Source: Thiorhodovibrio frisius (GTDB lineage: Bacteria > Pseudomonadota > Gammaproteobacteria > Chromatiales > Chromatiaceae). Taken from it: 64,000 nucleotides of DNA. Below the pieces are notes generated by a model. That model was given only the letters and a program-made list of their open reading frames with translations, ran no database searches and was not told the origin of the DNA. Shown piece after piece: positions 1 to 10,486 of this stretch. The stretch covers positions 3,776,501-3,840,500 of the forward strand of contig NZ_CP121471.1 in assembly GCF_033954835.1 (NCBI RefSeq), written 5' to 3'. The translations under genes and the position numbers were made by a program. Numbering within the stretch: the stretch's first letter is position 1; every line of letters starts with the position of its first letter.

Positions 1-2
1 GC

Positions 3-3000
3 TTGCCGCCGACGCTCGTGTCAACCCTCAAGCTCAGCGACGAGGGCCGCCTTCAGCTGTCAGCGCGGGAGCGCGACTACCTTGATACCACGCTCTTTCG
101 GCGCGCCACGGCCCGGGGTTGGCCACCATTGAGCTTCATCGGCAACGATGGCCGGGTGGTGGGTATGAGCGAGGATTATTGGGCACTGGTGAAACATAAG
201 CTGCGATTAAAAGAAGACACCTTGGCGCCGGTGGATTTTGCCGAGGTGTTGCAATCCATGCGGCAGGGGGAGGTGGACATCTTTGCCAGCACGACCCGCG
301 TCAGCCCGCGCGAGGCCTACGCGCTGTTCACCGACAGTTACGAAGGCTATCCCATCGCCATTGCCATGCGTCGCGACAGCGGTTTCATCACCGATGCCGC
401 AACGCTGCAAGGCCAGGTTGTGGCGGTGGGCAAGAATTACAGCGCCTACCACTTGCTCAAGGCCCGCTACCCCGGAATCGAGTTTCTGCCGGTACGCGAT
501 ACCCGCGCCGCGATTGCCGCAGTCGCTGCTGGCGAGGCCTTCGCAGCGGTGGATATTTTGCCCGTCCTGCAATATCAAATCGCCGCGCGCAACGACCCCG
601 AGGTGCTGCTGTCCGGGGTCACCGACCTGATGTTCAAGCTGCAAATCATGGTGAGTCAGGAGCACGCGCGCCTGGTGCCTCTGCTGAACCTCGCGATTGC
701 CGCCATTACCCCGGAGGAACGCATCGAGATCAGTAAGAAATGGATGTGGCGCGATGTGGTCACAGCCCGGGAAATCGACTACGGCTTGCTGTGGCGGGTG
801 ACCGGCATTGGGTTGCTGGTCATTTTGGCGATCCTGTATTGGAACCATCAGCTCGCCCGTCAAATCAGGCAACGCAAACACGCCGAGGGGCAATTACAGG
901 AAACCGGGGAGCGCCTGCGCTCGATCTTGGCTTCGATGGAGGATCTGGTCTTCGTGCTCGATACCGAGCAGCGCTTTATCGATGCCTACTATCAAGATGA
1001 ACGGCGACTCTTGATGCCTCCCGAGCAATTTCTTGGCAAGCCGTGTTCCGAGGTGCTGCCGCCAGCGATCTACGCGAAACTGGATGACGCCATCAAGGCG
1101 ATTCGCGGTCAGCGCGCGCAACAATTCGAATATTTCATGCCGTTGCCTGAAGGTGATGGGCGCTGGTTCAATGCCAGCGTTTCAGCGCGTTATGACGACA
1201 GGGGGCGTTTCATCGGCAGCACTATCGTCACGCGCGACTTCACCGACCGGAAACAGGCCGAGATCGCCTTGCGTCGGAGCCACGCCAAGTATCAGCGTCT
1301 GGTCGATGACATCGGCGGTCAGTTTATCGTCTATGCCCATGACGAACATGGCATCCTCACCAATGTGAGCAAAAACGTCGAACGGGTCTTCGGTCTGACT
1401 CAGGCCGAATGCATCGGGCAAAGTTTCGCGGATGTCGTCGATTGGCTGCCGGAATCCCTTGAGCTCGCCTGGGCGAATCTTGCCTACGTACTGCAGAGCG
1501 GCGAGGCACTGCCGCCCTGGGAGATCGAGTTCCATCGACCGGATGGTCAAATCGGCACAATCTTGGTCATTTCCAAACCGGCCAAGGATGAGGCGGGCAA
1601 GGTGACTTCGATCGAAGGTCTTGTCGAGGACATCACCGAGCGTAAGCTGGCCGCTGAAGATCTGCGCCTCGCCAAGGAGGCTGCGGAAAGCGCCAATCAG
1701 GCCAAGAGCGCATTTCTCGCCAACATGAGCCATGAATTGCGCACCCCGCTGAATGCCGTTCTCGGGTATGCGCAGATCCTCCAGCGCGATGCGACGCTCA
1801 CTGAGATGCAGCAGCAAGGCATCGACATTATTAATCGTAGCGGCGATCATCTGCTGACGTTGATCAATGATGTCCTGGATCTAGCGAAAATCGAGGCCGG
1901 CTACCTGGAATGCTTGCCGACTCCCTGTCGGTTACAAGATGTGTTGAGGGAATTATGCGAGCCCTTCCAGTTACGCGCCAACGAAAAGGGGCTCGCCTTC
2001 CGCTATCGGGCAGGCGTCTTGCCCAAGATTGTGGAGTTGGATGCCAAGCGCCTGCGGCAGATATGCATGAATCTGCTCGGTAATGCGGTGAAATTCACTG
2101 AACGGGGGGAGGTCAGCCTGGAGGCCAATTATCAGGCGGGCGCTTTGATTCTTCAGGTGACCGATACCGGCATTGGCATTCCCGCAGCCATGCGCGAGGC
2201 AGTGTTTGAGCCTTTCATCCAGGCTGGCGAGGCGCATCAAAAACAGCAGGGCACCGGCCTGGGCCTCGCCATCAGCCGCTCGCTTGTCAGCAATATGGGC
2301 GGGCACATTGAATTGGACAGCCAAGAAGGACGCGGCAGTTGCGTAACCCTCTCCATTCCAGCACCCGTGCTAGAGTCAGAGCTTCCGCCGCCGGTCTTGA
2401 CGTCCGATGCAGTCCAGATCAATGGCTATCGGCGCACCGATGATCGGCACGAGCCGTTGCGCATCCTGGTGGTGGATGACGAACCGACCAATCGCCTGTT
2501 GCTTGAACACCAATTAGTGTCCTTGGGCTTTGGCGTCACGGCGGCGGCCGACGGCGAGCAGGCGGTAGCGATGACCGCTGAGTCGGATTTCGATCTGATT
2601 CTCATGGACATGATGATGCCGAATCTGGACGGTCTGGCGGCCACGCGCATCATCCTCTCTCGACTCGGCGAACAGAATCAATGCATTATCGCCCTCACCG
2701 CACGGGCCTTTGAGGAAGACCGTCGCGAATGTTTGGCGGGCGGCTGCCGTGACTTTCTATCCAAACCCGTGGACAATAATCTGCTGTTTCAGGTGCTTCA
2801 GAGGCATCTGCCGCTGGTGTGGATGAGAACCGAGCCGAACGCGTCGATCTCTGCGACCGACACGCCGCCAGTCCCTGCGGCCGGCCCGCTCCCGGTCGCC
2901 TGGCTCTCGACCTTGGAGCAGACCCTCATTCGCGCCAAACCGGATCGGGCCATCGATCTCTTGGCGGAACTGCCCGAGCAGAACGCAGCGCTGAGCGAGG

Positions 3001-3077
3001 ATCTGCGGCATTGGATCGAAAACTATGACTATCAGCGCGTTCTGGACTGGATCGCTGCCCAGAAGCAAGAGGCATAA
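3..3077 (+). CDS. Hybrid sensor histidine kinase, 5' partial (SBP3-TM-PAS-PAS-HisKA-HATPase-REC)
   Basis: The reading frame is open to the window edge, so the true start lies upstream; the TTG at base 3 is only the first possible codon. Visible domains, in residues from base 3: a periplasmic family-3 solute-binding sensor domain (about 35-250), one transmembrane helix (about 260-282), two PAS domains (about 305-415 and 430-550), a HisKA domain with phospho-acceptor His577 in SHELRTPLN, a HATPase with N-box GNAVKFTE, DTGIGIP and GTGLGLAIS, and a receiver with DD825-826 and phospho-acceptor Asp869 in LMDMMMP. A short tail of about 100 residues follows. The first 35 residues look like the linker after an earlier binding domain, so the full protein may carry two or more. 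It is a membrane sensor that autophosphorylates and relays to its own receiver, and probably acts with the regulator that starts 3 bp downstream. The ligand is unknown. Confidence 0.93.
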   Translation: MPPTLVSTLKLSDEGRLQLSARERDYLDTTLFRRATARGWPPLSFIGNDGRVVGMSEDYWALVKHKLRLKEDTLAPVDFAEVLQSMRQGEVDIFASTTRVSPREAYALFTDSYEGYPIAIAMRRDSGFITDAATLQGQVVAVGKNYSAYHLLKARYPGIEFLPVRDTRAAIAAVAAGEAFAAVDILPVLQYQIAARNDPEVLLSGVTDLMFKLQIMVSQEHARLVPLLNLAIAAITPEERIEISKKWMWRDVVTAREIDYGLLWRVTGIGLLVILAILYWNHQLARQIRQRKHAEGQLQETGERLRSILASMEDLVFVLDTEQRFIDAYYQDERRLLMPPEQFLGKPCSEVLPPAIYAKLDDAIKAIRGQRAQQFEYFMPLPEGDGRWFNASVSARYDDRGRFIGSTIVTRDFTDRKQAEIALRRSHAKYQRLVDDIGGQFIVYAHDEHGILTNVSKNVERVFGLTQAECIGQSFADVVDWLPESLELAWANLAYVLQSGEALPPWEIEFHRPDGQIGTILVISKPAKDEAGKVTSIEGLVEDITERKLAAEDLRLAKEAAESANQAKSAFLANMSHELRTPLNAVLGYAQILQRDATLTEMQQQGIDIINRSGDHLLTLINDVLDLAKIEAGYLECLPTPCRLQDVLRELCEPFQLRANEKGLAFRYRAGVLPKIVELDAKRLRQICMNLLGNAVKFTERGEVSLEANYQAGALILQVTDTGIGIPAAMREAVFEPFIQAGEAHQKQQGTGLGLAISRSLVSNMGGHIELDSQEGRGSCVTLSIPAPVLESELPPPVLTSDAVQINGYRRTDDRHEPLRILVVDDEPTNRLLLEHQLVSLGFGVTAAADGEQAVAMTAESDFDLILMDMMMPNLDGLAATRIILSRLGEQNQCIIALTARAFEEDRRECLAGGCRDFLSKPVDNNLLFQVLQRHLPLVWMRTEPNASISATDTPPVPAAGPLPVAWLSTLEQTLIRAKPDRAIDLLAELPEQNAALSEDLRHWIENYDYQRVLDWIAAQKQEA

Positions 3078-3080
3078 GGA

Positions 3081-5159
3081 ATGGACGAGAACAAGCCCGC
3101 CAGCATTTTGGTCGTCGACGACATTGCGGAGAATCTCGGAATTCTCAAGACCATTCTCTCCGCCAAGCGCTACGAGGTCCGTCCGCTCTCCAGTGGTGAG
3201 CTGGCCGTGCGCGCGGCCCTGTCCGAAGTGCCCGATTTGATCTTGCTCGATATCATGATGCCGGGCATGAATGGCTATGAGGTCTGCGCCCGGCTCAAAG
3301 CCGACCCGCTCACCCGCGATGTGCCGGTGATCTTCATCAGTGCCCTGCACGACGCGGAGGACAAAGTACGCGCCTTCGCCGCCGGCGGGGTCGATTATGT
3401 GAGCAAGCCCTTTCAGGTCGATGAAGTGCTGGCGCGGGTCGCGACCCATCTGCACTTGCATGCCCTGCAACAGGCTCTGCGAACTCAAAACCAGCAATTG
3501 CAGGAGGCGGCCACCCTGTTTGAGGTGAGCGGTGAGGGCATCGTCCTGACCGACGCGGATGGCGTGATCCGGCGAGTCAATTCCGCCTTCACCAACATCA
3601 CTGGTTTTACCGCCGATGAGGTGATCGGCCAAACGCCACGGCTGTTTAAGTCGGGACATCACGCGCCCGAGTTCTACCAAACACTCTGGCGCGAGCTGTT
3701 GAGCAATGGGTACTGGGAAGGCGAGATCTGGAACCGGCACAAGAATCGCTCCATCGTTCCACAGTGGGAGACGATCACCGCGATTCGCGACCATGACGGC
3801 AAGGTGACCGGCTATGTGTCGCAATGGAGCAATATCACCCGGCGTCAGCTTACGGAGAAGGAAATCCGTGATCGTGGCAACTATGACGCATTGACCGGGC
3901 TGGCCAATCGCTCCCTGCTTCTGGAGCGGCTCGAGATGGCGCTCAAGGATCATCGACGCAATGGGCGTCGACTGAGTCTCTTGTGCATCAGTCTGGACAG
4001 GTTCAAGCCCGTCAATGAAGCCATGGGCTACATCCGCGGCGACCTACTGTTGCAACAGGTCGCCGCGCGGCTTGCGGCTGAGATTCGTGACATCGACACC
4101 GCCGCGCGGATTGGTGGCGATGAGTTCGTGCTCATGATCGTGGATCAAGCCGACTATGAAGAGACCGAACGCCTGGCCTGTCGGCTCCTCGAAGCCCTGT
4201 CGCAACCCTTTACCCTGGAGGAGGCGCGTGCCGAGATTGGCGTGAGCATTGGCATCGGTCTGTTCCCCGATGATGGTGACGGCGTAGAGATCGTGCTGCG
4301 CAATGCCATGATCGCCATGTCGCGCGCCAAGGAACATGGCGGACGCCAGGTGCGTTTTTTCACGGAGGCCATGGGACGCGAGCTGCTCGAGCGCCATCGT
4401 CTGGAAGTGGATCTGAAACAGGCGCTGGAGCGTGGCGAGCTGGAGCTGTATTACCAGCCCATCGTGGACCTCGGCAGCGGCCAACCCCAAGGTGTCGAAT
4501 GTCTGTTGCGCTGGCAGCATCCCGAGTTTGGCGCCATCAGCCCCGATACCTTCATTCCCATCGCCGAGTCTTCCGGACTCATTCAGGCCATCGGCACCTG
4601 GGTCATCGAAACGGCCTGTCGTCAGCTTGGCGACTGGCAGCGCCGGGGTTGGGTGCTCTATGCCTCGGTGAATGTCTCCACGCGCCAGATCCCAGACGGC
4701 GTTCATCCGGACTGGCTGAGTCAGCTCGTCAGCCGCCTGGGGCTGGAGCCAGAATCCTTGGTCTTGGAGATCACGGAAAGCCTGTTTGCGAGCGAGATCG
4801 AATCTGTCGCCGCCTGGCTGAAAGCGGTGCGTGCCTTGGGGTTCAAGGTGTATCTGGATGATTTCGGCACCGGGTATTCATCGCTGTCCTATCTTAAGAA
4901 CTTTCCCGTGGACACGGTCAAAATCGACCGCGCGTTCGTGCGCGACATGGTCGAACAGGAACGTGACCGGACACTGATCCGGGCGATCATGGCGATGTGT
5001 CATGAACTGAGCTTGCAGGTAGTGGCCGAAGGTATCGAAAACGCCGTGCAACGACAGCTCCTAAGCGATCTCGACTGCGCCTATGGCCAAGGCTACCTGT
5101 TTTCGCGCCCCCTGCCGGCCACCGAGCTCGAAGCCTTTCTGAGCCGTCACGAGACGTGA
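3081..5159 (+). CDS. Response regulator with REC-PAS-GGDEF-EAL domains (cyclic-di-GMP turnover)
   Basis: Cytoplasmic regulator of 692 residues starting just after the hybrid kinase stop (AAGGA precedes the ATG), so the two form one operon and probably one pathway. The receiver is at about 8-125 (LVVDD, LLDIMMPGMNG, VSKPF), a PAS domain at about 145-260, GGDEF at about 270-430 with the intact signature at 345-349, and EAL at about 440-690. The EAL signature reads ECL (Glu473 kept). DDFGTGY, VKIDRAF and VAEGIE, which carry metal and base-catalysis residues, are present. Both diguanylate cyclase and phosphodiesterase activities are therefore possible; which dominates cannot be told from sequence. 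Confidence 0.93.
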   Translation: MDENKPASILVVDDIAENLGILKTILSAKRYEVRPLSSGELAVRAALSEVPDLILLDIMMPGMNGYEVCARLKADPLTRDVPVIFISALHDAEDKVRAFAAGGVDYVSKPFQVDEVLARVATHLHLHALQQALRTQNQQLQEAATLFEVSGEGIVLTDADGVIRRVNSAFTNITGFTADEVIGQTPRLFKSGHHAPEFYQTLWRELLSNGYWEGEIWNRHKNRSIVPQWETITAIRDHDGKVTGYVSQWSNITRRQLTEKEIRDRGNYDALTGLANRSLLLERLEMALKDHRRNGRRLSLLCISLDRFKPVNEAMGYIRGDLLLQQVAARLAAEIRDIDTAARIGGDEFVLMIVDQADYEETERLACRLLEALSQPFTLEEARAEIGVSIGIGLFPDDGDGVEIVLRNAMIAMSRAKEHGGRQVRFFTEAMGRELLERHRLEVDLKQALERGELELYYQPIVDLGSGQPQGVECLLRWQHPEFGAISPDTFIPIAESSGLIQAIGTWVIETACRQLGDWQRRGWVLYASVNVSTRQIPDGVHPDWLSQLVSRLGLEPESLVLEITESLFASEIESVAAWLKAVRALGFKVYLDDFGTGYSSLSYLKNFPVDTVKIDRAFVRDMVEQERDRTLIRAIMAMCHELSLQVVAEGIENAVQRQLLSDLDCAYGQGYLFSRPLPATELEAFLSRHET

Positions 5160-5395
5160 TCCGTGCAGTCGGCGGCCAGCTCGCAGTTAATGCCCCCGAA
5201 GACCAGGGTCTTGACCGGCAACAGCAGCGCCTGGATGCGCAAGAGCATTGCATGCACGATACCGACGGTGTCGATGGCATGGAGTCCGAATCGATCTTGT
5301 TGCTGTCCGCAGCCCGGTGGCGAGCCGAAGTCTGCCGAAGGGGATCAATAGCAGCAAGCAGCCGCCGCAGATCGGCCTCGCCTGCGCGCTTGTCA
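5160..5395. other. Intergenic region between convergent genes; possible decayed coding
   Basis: No convincing gene. On the minus strand a stop-free stretch of about 45 codons reads like globular protein (hydrophobic leucine-rich run ending in GGINCELAADC), but it has no start and its flanking sequence continues better in another frame. It may be the eroded end of a lost gene. No T-tailed terminator hairpin was seen. Confidence 0.3.
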
Positions 5396-6766
5396 TCATG
5401 GCCCATCCGCTGGAAACGTCCAAGTCACCCGGCCGGTCTTGACCAGCTCCCGCCCCGGCTGCCCCAACTTTTTGCCGTAACGGATCAATTCGATCAGATC
5501 GGAGCTCACCTGCGGATTGGTGGTGAAGTAGGAGTGGCCGAACAGATCCGTGCGCTTACCCTCGTAGGAAATCAGGTCGATGCGCCCGACGGCCTCGAAA
5601 TAGCGCTGGGCACTGTCAGGAATGTCCTCGGTGCGGAGCTGACCGACGCGGTTGCGACTGCGAAAGAGGATGCGGGAAACCAGCAGGGCGCGGTCCTCCG
5701 GCGAGGCATAAATGGTCAAGCGGCCATTGATCGCGCGCGGCAGCCGCCCCTCGGGCCAGACCGTCATCAGCTCTGGATCGGAGAGGAAGCCGGTGATCTG
5801 CTGAGCGGCGATATCGACGTCAATGTCCGGCGACAGCAGCACCAGATTGTCGATTTTGTAAAGATCCACAGGCTCCTTGCCGGCGGCGATGGCCTCCGTC
5901 ACCAGTTCGCTCACGGCGCGCAAGGTTAGGGCCGTGCCGCGGCTATGGGCAAGGATTTGCAGCCGCTCGAGCCCCGGGGTACTCGCGAGGGTGCGGATGG
6001 TCTTCTTGAGATGCGCGACTGCGTAATCGGCCGATTCTGTGGTGGTGGTGTAGGAGATCAGGAAGTTGCCGGTGGTGGAGGCCGGCCAGGTGAAGAAGGC
6101 GCAGACCTGCTCGCGGCCGAGGAAGTGGCACAGCTCCGCAGCAGTAAAGGCGGCGGTGGCGAAGGTCTCGTTGAAACCGTGCACGTAGAGCATGAGCTCT
6201 TTCTTCGGCACCGCAGCAAGCCTGCGCTCCACCTCGCCCTGGAGCGCAGCCTTGGCATTGAAGTGGCGCGCAAGCTCAGCACGGTCGCGCAGGACCTTGC
6301 CGTCGTCGCCCCTGATCACCGAGTAGGGCTCTTCCGGATAGACCCCCAACTCCCGCACCTGACCGAGTTCAAGATTGACCTCCTCGGTGCGCTCCGCAAG
6401 CTGGCTCTGCTCGCGCAGCGTGTTCCAGCCCAACGCCGGGACCATCTGTACCTGGGCGGAGCCGAAGGCGATGTGCCGGGCACGTCCTTGGCCGTAAGGA
6501 AGCGGCGTCTCGTCCTTGGCTTGCGCCTCGAGCTCTGCGGGCGTTGGCGGAGCGCGGTCGGTAACATAAAGGAGATCAATGTCCTGACTTTGCCCGAGAC
6601 TCTGACGCGCCTCCACGGCCGGCTCGAACACCGCCTGGCCGCCTGGAAGCTGGTACAGGGTCGGGGTCGGCATCAGTTGGCGCGCGCTGCCGGCGCAGCC
6701 GGCGAGCAGGGCAGCGGTCAGCAGCGCGCTACCGAGCTTAAGGACAGGTTGTTGCATCAGCGTCAA
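5396..6766 (-). CDS. Alpha/beta hydrolase lipoprotein, DUF900 family
   Basis: 456 residues with a lipoprotein signal (LLTAALLAGC, acylated Cys24). The rest is an alpha/beta-hydrolase fold of the DUF900 family: oxyanion region VHGFNE at 195-200, nucleophile elbow AHSRGT with Ser275, a probable acid in LSPDID, and a C-terminal His in LFGHSY. It should be an esterase- or lipase-like enzyme anchored in the envelope; the substrate is unknown. Two ATGs lie at the start (6766 and 6757) and either gives the same signal peptide. It stands alone, with a broken PAS fragment immediately upstream on the same strand. Confidence 0.85.
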   Translation of the reverse strand: MTLMQQPVLKLGSALLTAALLAGCAGSARQLMPTPTLYQLPGGQAVFEPAVEARQSLGQSQDIDLLYVTDRAPPTPAELEAQAKDETPLPYGQGRARHIAFGSAQVQMVPALGWNTLREQSQLAERTEEVNLELGQVRELGVYPEEPYSVIRGDDGKVLRDRAELARHFNAKAALQGEVERRLAAVPKKELMLYVHGFNETFATAAFTAAELCHFLGREQVCAFFTWPASTTGNFLISYTTTTESADYAVAHLKKTIRTLASTPGLERLQILAHSRGTALTLRAVSELVTEAIAAGKEPVDLYKIDNLVLLSPDIDVDIAAQQITGFLSDPELMTVWPEGRLPRAINGRLTIYASPEDRALLVSRILFRSRNRVGQLRTEDIPDSAQRYFEAVGRIDLISYEGKRTDLFGHSYFTTNPQVSSDLIELIRYGKKLGQPGRELVKTGRVTWTFPADGP

Positions 6767-6926
6767 AACCTTTGTTGACTGCGAACGGGGCCTATGGAGT
6801 CACCGTCGGCAAAGGCGTCGATGGCGGCCTTGATGCGGGGCGGTCGTCGGGATGAATGGCGTTGTGCCACAGAAAGGGATCGCGATGAATATCTGCGGTG
6901 GAAAAACCGAGGATATCAGAAGACAT
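6767..6926 (-). pseudogene. Frameshifted remnant of a PAS sensor gene
   Basis: Reading the minus strand from the ATG at 6926 gives DILGFSTADI, DPFLWHNAIHPDDRP, typical of the middle of a PAS domain. The frame then hits a stop, but moving one frame continues the same motif as RIKAAIDAFADGDS, so a single-base loss is likely. No kinase or cyclase output domain remains before the hydrolase gene. I interpret it as a decayed sensor fragment; an alternative is a fortuitous match, but the HPDDRPRI-type signature is specific. Confidence 0.55.
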
Positions 6927-7197
6927 CTTGCGCTTTCTCTTTGGGATATGCGGCTAGAACCCCGGATAGGATAAACGCAATCACCGGGAGTTGACAGTGA
7001 GTAAAACGGCAGGTCAGCGAACGGGGGATGGCTGCTGACAGCGGAACCGATGCAACCGGCAGCGCTTTGCGGATTCATGATAGTCAATCGCAAAACCTTC
7101 GCATAAGCTACACTCTTTATGGGACTTATTGGATTCCTGGCCTCTTGTGTATCGGATTCTCCTGGCTTTCCCTCAGACAATCAGAGCTTGCAAGACA
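6927..7197. other. Intergenic region upstream of chemoreceptor gene
   Basis: Shared 5' region of the leftward PAS remnant and the rightward chemoreceptor. No convincing gene. A TACACT hexamer near 7110 could serve as a -10 element, but no good -35 or flagellar sigma-28 promoter was found. Confidence 0.3.
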
Positions 7198-10100
7198 ATG
7201 ACTCACGCATCAGTTCGCCGTTTGCCCTTGCGTTACCGTTTGTTACTTTCCTTTCTGCTGGTGGGCATTCTGCCGGCGACGGTGGTCACTGTCATTACCA
7301 CCTGGAACGCGGCGGGGGCGCTGGAGGATGGCGCGTTCAGTCGTCTGGAGTCGATCCGCGGGATCAAGCAGGCCCAGATTGAACGCTATTTTGAAGAGCG
7401 CAAGGGCGACATGGGCGTGCTGGTCGATCTGATCGGTACGCTGCGCAGCGAGGCCTTTCACCGCTTGACCGCTGTGCGCGAGATCAAGCGCGCCGCAGTG
7501 GAGCGCTACCTGACGGACGTGCTGAATCAGTCCCGCACCTTTGCCTCAGACGGCATGATCGTGGAGGCGATGCAAGGTTTCACCGGGGCTTTTGCGGAGC
7601 AGGGCGAGGCGGTGGCGGCTGTTCCCGGCGAGGTTGAGCGCCTGCGTGCCGCCTTGGCCGACTACTACCAGGGCCCCTTTGCTGAACGCTATGCGGAGCT
7701 GAACGGCAGCCCGCCGGACTGGCAGGCGCTGCTCGATCCGCTGCCGGGCGCTACCCTGGCCCTGCAAAACCTCTATATCGGCGACAACTCCCACCCGCTG
7801 GGCGAGAAACACCGCCTTGATGCCGCAAGCGACGGCTCGGCCTATAGCGCACTGCATCGGCGCTTTCATCCGTGGATTCGCAGTTATCTGGAGGCCTTTG
7901 GGTACTACGACATCTTTTTGGTCAATAGCGGCAGTGGCGAGATCGTGTATTCGGTGTTCAAGGAGCTGGACTACGCCACCTCGCTGATGGACGGCCCATA
8001 CGCCGAGACCAACTTTGCCGATGCCTTCCGCCGCGCCGATGCGGCACCCCCTGGGGAGGTGGTGCTGGTCGATTTCGCGCGCTATACGCCATCCTACGAG
8101 GCCCCTGCCGGCTTTGTCGCCACGCCCATCTTCAACGGCGATCAGCGCCTTGGAGTGGCTATCTTTCAGTTCCCGATCGACCGGCTCAACGCCATCATGG
8201 GTGAACGCGCGGGCCTCGGCAAAACCGGGGAAACCTATCTGGTCGGGGAAGATGGGCTGATGCGCTCCGATGCCTTTATCGATGCCGACGGTCGCAGCGT
8301 CGATGCCTCCTTCCGTCATCCGGAGCAGGGACAGGTCGATACAGAAGCGACGCGCGAGGCTTTCGGCGGTCAGGCCGACACCCGCGTCATAAAGGGCTAT
8401 GACGGCCACCCGGTGCTGTCCGCCTATGCCCCGCTGAATGTGGCCGGACTGCATTGGGCCATTCTCGCCGAGATTGACGTGGCCGAAGCCTTCAGCCCGC
8501 AATTGGCCGGCGAGGACTTTTACCGCAAATACATCGACCAGTACGGCTACTACGACCTGCTGTTGGTCAATCCCGATGGTTACGTCTTCTACACCGTGGC
8601 CAAAGAGCCGGATTACGAGACCAACCTGAGCGACGGGCCTTATGCCCGCAGCAACCTCGGCGAGTTGTTCGGCCAAGTCTTGCAAAGCGGGGAATACGGC
8701 TTTGCTGACTATGCCCCTTATGCGCCTAGCAACGACCAGCCCGCAGGCTTTATTGCACAGCCGATCGTATACGATGGCCAGACCGAGCTGGTGGTGGCCC
8801 TGCAACTGCCGCTGGAGCCGATCAACCGCATCATGGCCATTCGCGACGGCATGGGTGAGACCGGCGAGTCCTATCTGGTCGGCCCCGATCATCGCATGCG
8901 CTCGGACTCTTTCCTCGACCCCAAGGGCCGCAGCGTCGCCGCCTCTTTTGCCGGAACGGTCGATAAAAACGGCGTGCTGACCCAAGCGACCAAGGAAGCG
9001 CTGGCGGGCAAGAGCGGGACGCAAGTGATCGCCGATTACAACAACAATCCGGTCCTCTCAGCCTATGCCCCGCTCGAGGTGGAAGGGACACGCTGGGCGC
9101 TGGTGGCGGAGATCGACGAGACCGAGGCCATGGCCGCAGTCAATCGCCAGATCAAGGTGGTCGCCCTGGTGCTCGGCGCCGCCCTGCTGGCGATTCTGGC
9201 AGTGGCCCTGCGCATCACCCGCGGCATCACCCGCCCGCTCGGCGGCGAGCCGGAGGAGATGCTCGAGCTCAGTGAGGGCATCGCCAATGGCGATCTGTCC
9301 ATGACCTTGGATGACCCGGATCGGCACACCGGCGTCTATGCCGCGATGGGGCGCATGGCGCACCGCTTGCGCGACATGGTTGAGCACATCCGCCAAACCA
9401 GTCAGGAGCTCTCCTCAGCGGCGGAACAGACCTCCGCCATCACCGAGCAAACCAGCCGCAGTGTCGACACCCAACAGAATCGCATCGATGAGCTGGCCAC
9501 GGCCGTGAATGAAATGGCCGCCACGGTGGAGGAAGTCGCGCGCAACGCCGCCGGTGCGGCCGAGGCTGCGCGCGAGGCGGATAACGCCAACCACCAAGGC
9601 AGCGAGGTGGTGCAGCGCAGTATTTCCGCCATCGAAGAGCTGGCCGGTCATGTGCGCCAGGCCGCCACCGTGATGGCAGATGTCGAGTCGAGCAGCGCTG
9701 AGATCGGATCGGTGCTGGAGGTGATTCGCTCAATCGCCGATCAGACCAATCTGCTGGCGCTGAATGCCGCAATTGAAGCTGCTCGCGCCGGCGAGCAGGG
9801 CCGCGGCTTCGCCGTCGTGGCCGATGAGGTGCGCACCCTGGCCGCCCGCACCAGCGATTCCACCACCAACATCGAGCACATGATTCACCAACTGCAAGAC
9901 TCGACCCGGCGGGTCGTCGCCACGATGCAGAGCGGCAACGAGGCTTCCACCAAAGCCGTGGCGCATGCCGGCGAAGCGGGCAACGCGCTGCACAACATCG
10001 GCACCGCCACCTCGCGCATCAGCGAGATGAACATGCAAACTGCCAGCGCCGCAGAAGAGCAATCTGCGGTTGCCGAGGAGATCAACCGCAACATCACCGG

Positions 10101-10218
10101 AATTAGCGACGAGACCCATCAAACCGCCAATGGCGCACGCCAGACGGCCGAGGCCAGTGGGCAACTCGCCGAGATGGCAGCGCGGCTGAGCGAGCTGGTG
10201 GCCTTTTTCAAGACCTGA
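7198..10218 (+). CDS. Methyl-accepting chemotaxis protein with tandem-duplicated periplasmic sensor module
   Basis: I prefer the ATG at 7198 (1006 residues, beginning [14 protein letters not shown]) over the one at 7129, because the first transmembrane helix (about 14-36) then follows a short basic N-terminus. A very large periplasmic part contains two similar modules of about 210 residues (about 224-433 and 439-646). They share YYD-(I/L)-(F/L)-LVN, the (S/D)GPYA motif, GxTGE(T/S)YLVG and PVLSAYAPL, in the style of Cache domains. A second transmembrane helix (about 660-680), a HAMP region, and a methyl-accepting coil with the conserved hairpin tip ([19 protein letters not shown]) follow. The protein should signal to CheA/CheW. 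There is no C-terminal CheR/CheB pentapeptide; it ends FFKT. Confidence 0.93.
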   Translation: MTHASVRRLPLRYRLLLSFLLVGILPATVVTVITTWNAAGALEDGAFSRLESIRGIKQAQIERYFEERKGDMGVLVDLIGTLRSEAFHRLTAVREIKRAAVERYLTDVLNQSRTFASDGMIVEAMQGFTGAFAEQGEAVAAVPGEVERLRAALADYYQGPFAERYAELNGSPPDWQALLDPLPGATLALQNLYIGDNSHPLGEKHRLDAASDGSAYSALHRRFHPWIRSYLEAFGYYDIFLVNSGSGEIVYSVFKELDYATSLMDGPYAETNFADAFRRADAAPPGEVVLVDFARYTPSYEAPAGFVATPIFNGDQRLGVAIFQFPIDRLNAIMGERAGLGKTGETYLVGEDGLMRSDAFIDADGRSVDASFRHPEQGQVDTEATREAFGGQADTRVIKGYDGHPVLSAYAPLNVAGLHWAILAEIDVAEAFSPQLAGEDFYRKYIDQYGYYDLLLVNPDGYVFYTVAKEPDYETNLSDGPYARSNLGELFGQVLQSGEYGFADYAPYAPSNDQPAGFIAQPIVYDGQTELVVALQLPLEPINRIMAIRDGMGETGESYLVGPDHRMRSDSFLDPKGRSVAASFAGTVDKNGVLTQATKEALAGKSGTQVIADYNNNPVLSAYAPLEVEGTRWALVAEIDETEAMAAVNRQIKVVALVLGAALLAILAVALRITRGITRPLGGEPEEMLELSEGIANGDLSMTLDDPDRHTGVYAAMGRMAHRLRDMVEHIRQTSQELSSAAEQTSAITEQTSRSVDTQQNRIDELATAVNEMAATVEEVARNAAGAAEAAREADNANHQGSEVVQRSISAIEELAGHVRQAATVMADVESSSAEIGSVLEVIRSIADQTNLLALNAAIEAARAGEQGRGFAVVADEVRTLAARTSDSTTNIEHMIHQLQDSTRRVVATMQSGNEASTKAVAHAGEAGNALHNIGTATSRISEMNMQTASAAEEQSAVAEEINRNITGISDETHQTANGARQTAEASGQLAEMAARLSELVAFFKT

Positions 10219-10221
10219 CTT

Positions 10222-10248
10222 AGGCCCCATATCCAAACAATCGGGCCT
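10222..10248 (+). terminator. Weak inverted repeat after the chemoreceptor gene
   Basis: AGGCCC and GGGCCT are separated by 15 bases just after the stop codon. The following bases (TGCTTGATTC) are only moderately T-rich, so terminator function is uncertain. Confidence 0.3.
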
Positions 10249-10364
10249 TGCTTGATTCTATCCAGCGCGTTAGCCTGGAATTTGGCGAGAGACTGCGCCA
10301 CCAGGCCAGTTTACTTGTGCACGGCAGTTATTTTCCTGCAGAATTGCCGCAGAATTTCCTGCTG

Positions 10365-10411
10365 TTACCCTAACCCAGCAGATCCATTCTCCGGGGTGGC
10401 CGGGGCTATGA
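10365..10411 (-). repeat. F2 repeat copy (reverse orientation)
   Basis: Carries the conserved block ATTCTCCGGGGTGGCCGGG followed by CTATGA. The hairpin half is degenerate here. See the F2 finding. Confidence 0.7.
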
Positions 10412-10486
10412 CACTTAGGGTGGCGCGGGTCTGATTGTGTCGGCCAATCGACCTTTTTTGGACACATTCCTTGCGAGTGACACAGA

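Noticed and set aside
7546-9024. A 492-codon minus-strand frame opposite the chemoreceptor
   Set aside because: Antisense shadow of a strongly conserved gene; the internal repeats it shows are only the duplicated sensor module read backwards.
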